64,000 bases of DNA from Dama dama (Eukaryota; Chordata; Mammalia; Artiodactyla; Cervidae). The notes under the pieces are model-generated. The model was not told the origin of the DNA, ran no database searches, and was given only the letters and a program-made list of their open reading frames with translations. Made by a program: the position numbers and the translations under genes. Positions 62,901-64,000 of the stretch are shown here, in pieces (the first letter of the stretch is position 1; each line of letters opens with the position of its first letter). Location of the stretch: the NCBI RefSeq assembly GCF_033118175.1, contig NW_026870963.1:310001-374000 (forward strand). The letters are read 5' to 3'.

Positions 62901-63903
62901 TTACTTCGAGTCAGAGCATCTCGGTGTCCATTGCACTTGAGGCCACAAACTCAGGGTCCCTCTCACATACCTGTAGCTGAGAGAAGCCTCCTCTTGAGGT
63001 GCTTGTGGAAAGTTGGTATTCCTCTTGAGTCGAAGCCAGGGACTAAGCTCTCATCTCGAGTTGATTTGGGGTCCTCGGAGCCCTTTCGTGTTGCTCCAGG
63101 GACCTCAGGATCCCTCTAGACTTGAGACAGTGATCTTGTGTTTTCTCTGGAGTGCCATCAAGGAAATCAAGGCTCGTTTCAAGTTTGATGTGGAACACGG
63201 AATTTCTCTGCACGCAGTGCAGGGGAATCGGGCCTCATCTCGCGGCGAGGGGGAAGTCTCATGGTTTTTCTCGAGTTGCGGCCGGAACCTGGGGTATATT
63301 CTCGAGTTACGACGGGGAGGGCCCTTCCAGACACGTGTTTGTTCAGCGACGTCAGGACTCCTGCCTAGGTGCGAGGGACACCTCGGGATTCTCCTCGAGT
63401 CTTGGCATGGCAATTGGGACGCGTCTCCACGTGAGGCGGGAGACCCAGGGTCCCTTTCCACGTGCCACAGGGATCCTGGGACTCCTATCCATTTTCAAGA
63501 CGAGTCAAGCATCGTCTCCTTTGGAAGCATTGATCTCCGCATACCTCTCGAATTTTCAAAGGATGTGAGGCCTCCGGTCGCGATGAGGCAGAGGACTAGG
63601 TCTTTCTCTGTCGTCTCCACAGCGGATTCAGACATCCCTTCGTCTTGGGAGATGCAAGACGAGCCTGCATTCATTTCGCTGCAGGGATATCCGGCTTTAC
63701 TTCGAGTCAGAGCATCTCGGTGTCCATTCCACTTGAGGCCACAAACTCAGGGTAACTCTCACATACCTGTAGCTGAGAGAAGCCTCCTCTGGAGGTGCTT
63801 GTGGAAAGTTGGTATTCCTCTTGAGTCTAAGCCAGGGACTAAGTTCTCATCTCGAGTTGATTTGGGGTCCACGGAGCCCTTTTGTGTTGCTCCAGTGACC
63901 TCA
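59924..63903 (+). repeat. Five satellite units, second copy of the 3' duplication
   Basis: Unit starts are 59924, 60720, 61516, 62312 and 63108. The offset to the first copy is 5,571 bp up to about 62069 and 4,775 bp after 62082, so exactly one unit is absent. The two copies differ at only a few positions that I could spot, which makes this the most recent duplication in the window. Confidence 0.9.
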
Positions 63904-64000
63904 GGATCCCTCTAGACTTGAAACAGTGATCTTGGGTTTTCTCTGGAGTGCCATCAAGGAAATCAAGGCTCCTTTCACGTTTGATGTGGAACACGGAATT
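63904..64000 (+). repeat. Partial satellite unit cut by the window end
   Basis: The first 97 bp of a unit, from ggatccctctaga to cacggaatt. The array clearly continues beyond the window. Confidence 0.9.

Larger units (their letters stand above)
1..64000. repeat. Tandem satellite array, ~796-bp unit, ruminant satellite I type
   Basis: Eighty full units and two partial ones follow each other without any other sequence. The anchor motif ggatccctctaga recurs every 794-796 bp, for example at 265, 1060, 1856, 2652 and 3447, and at 60720, 61516, 62312, 63108 and 63904. The anchor is altered in a few units: ggatca at 5038, gggtcc at 12196, 24129 and 39241, gaatcc at 31285. Units are built of 31-bp subrepeats with recurrent ctcgagt. 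Known family: this unit size plus 31-bp substructure is typical of pecoran centromeric satellite I. Role inferred from the family: pericentromeric or centromeric heterochromatin. The family call is by pattern and recalled similarity, not by a search. Confidence 0.93.

Noticed and set aside
1..64000. CRISPR array
   Set aside because: The periodicity comes from a whole 796-bp unit with degenerate 31-bp subrepeats. There are no unique spacers between identical short repeats.
1..64000. rDNA, 5S, histone or other tandem gene cluster
   Set aside because: No conserved RNA or protein-coding segment is seen inside the unit, and variation is spread along its whole length.
1..64000. Retroelement or endogenous viral sequence
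   Set aside because: No LTR, poly-A tail, reverse transcriptase or integrase motif is visible in either strand of the unit.

Overview
The window is one uninterrupted tandem array of satellite DNA and contains no gene that I can support. The repeat unit is 794-796 bp. Taking the GGATCC of the ggatccctctaga motif as base 1 of a unit, I count 80 complete units between 265 and 63903. A 264-bp partial unit precedes them and a 97-bp partial unit follows them. All units lie head to tail in one orientation and in register. I see no transposon, inversion or non-satellite insertion.

Origin: the unit is built from degenerate 31-bp subrepeats, many carrying ctcgagt or cttgagt at a fixed phase. The reference unit divides into 25 x 31 bp plus one 21-bp remnant, which is 796 bp. 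A ~0.8-kb unit made of 31-bp subrepeats, CpG-rich and full of XhoI sites, is the hallmark of pecoran ruminant centromeric satellite I (the bovine 1.715 family and its ovine, caprine and cervid relatives). The organism is therefore most likely a ruminant. The length fits the ~0.8-kb cervid or caprine types better than the ~1.4-kb bovine type. I cannot name the species.

Layout: units sort into recurrent classes by shared variants. A: aatgaagg, gtgcacgggaat, cggcgagggccatt, cttaagagatg. B: tcatgtttg, gctgtgcagg, gtctgatgg, gagccgg. C: gtggtacac, ctcgactt twice, attgtgacgcg. D1: gggggaatctc and ccctgaggt. D2: ccagaaacg, tccgttgg, aaatgatg. E: gtggacaggg and gactgctaacc. F: gtgacctccg-type 3' half, ctatccag, cttcggag. 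G: acagggatcttgg, ggcttatctcgcgac. H: cacctttga, aggggtaagtc. I: ctggattgcc, gcaggtgaat. Unit starts: A 9810, 16967, 21742, 27309, 36853, 40831, 44012, 47988, 50375; B 10606, 17763, 22538, 28105, 37649, 41627, 44808, 51171; C 11400, 23333, 28900, 29695, 38445, 42422, 45603, 51966. A-B-C is thus a recurring multi-unit module with variable spacing (A to A: 9, 6, 7, 12, 5, 4, 5, 3 units).

Whole blocks recur in register: 11.4-14.5 kb at 23.3-27.2 kb; 5.0-10.9 kb at 31.3-37.9 kb with one extra unit; 20.8-24.6 kb at 39.8-43.7 kb; 26.5-29.4 kb at 49.6-52.5 kb; 27.3-29.4 kb at 44.0-46.2 kb; 18.3-20.3 kb at 52.5-54.5 kb; 54.6-59.2 kb at 60.2-64.0 kb with one unit missing. Several units are mosaics that record unequal exchange or gene conversion. 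The long open frames on both strands are by-products of a stop-poor repeat. The interest of the window lies in its higher-order organisation and recombination record, not in coding content.
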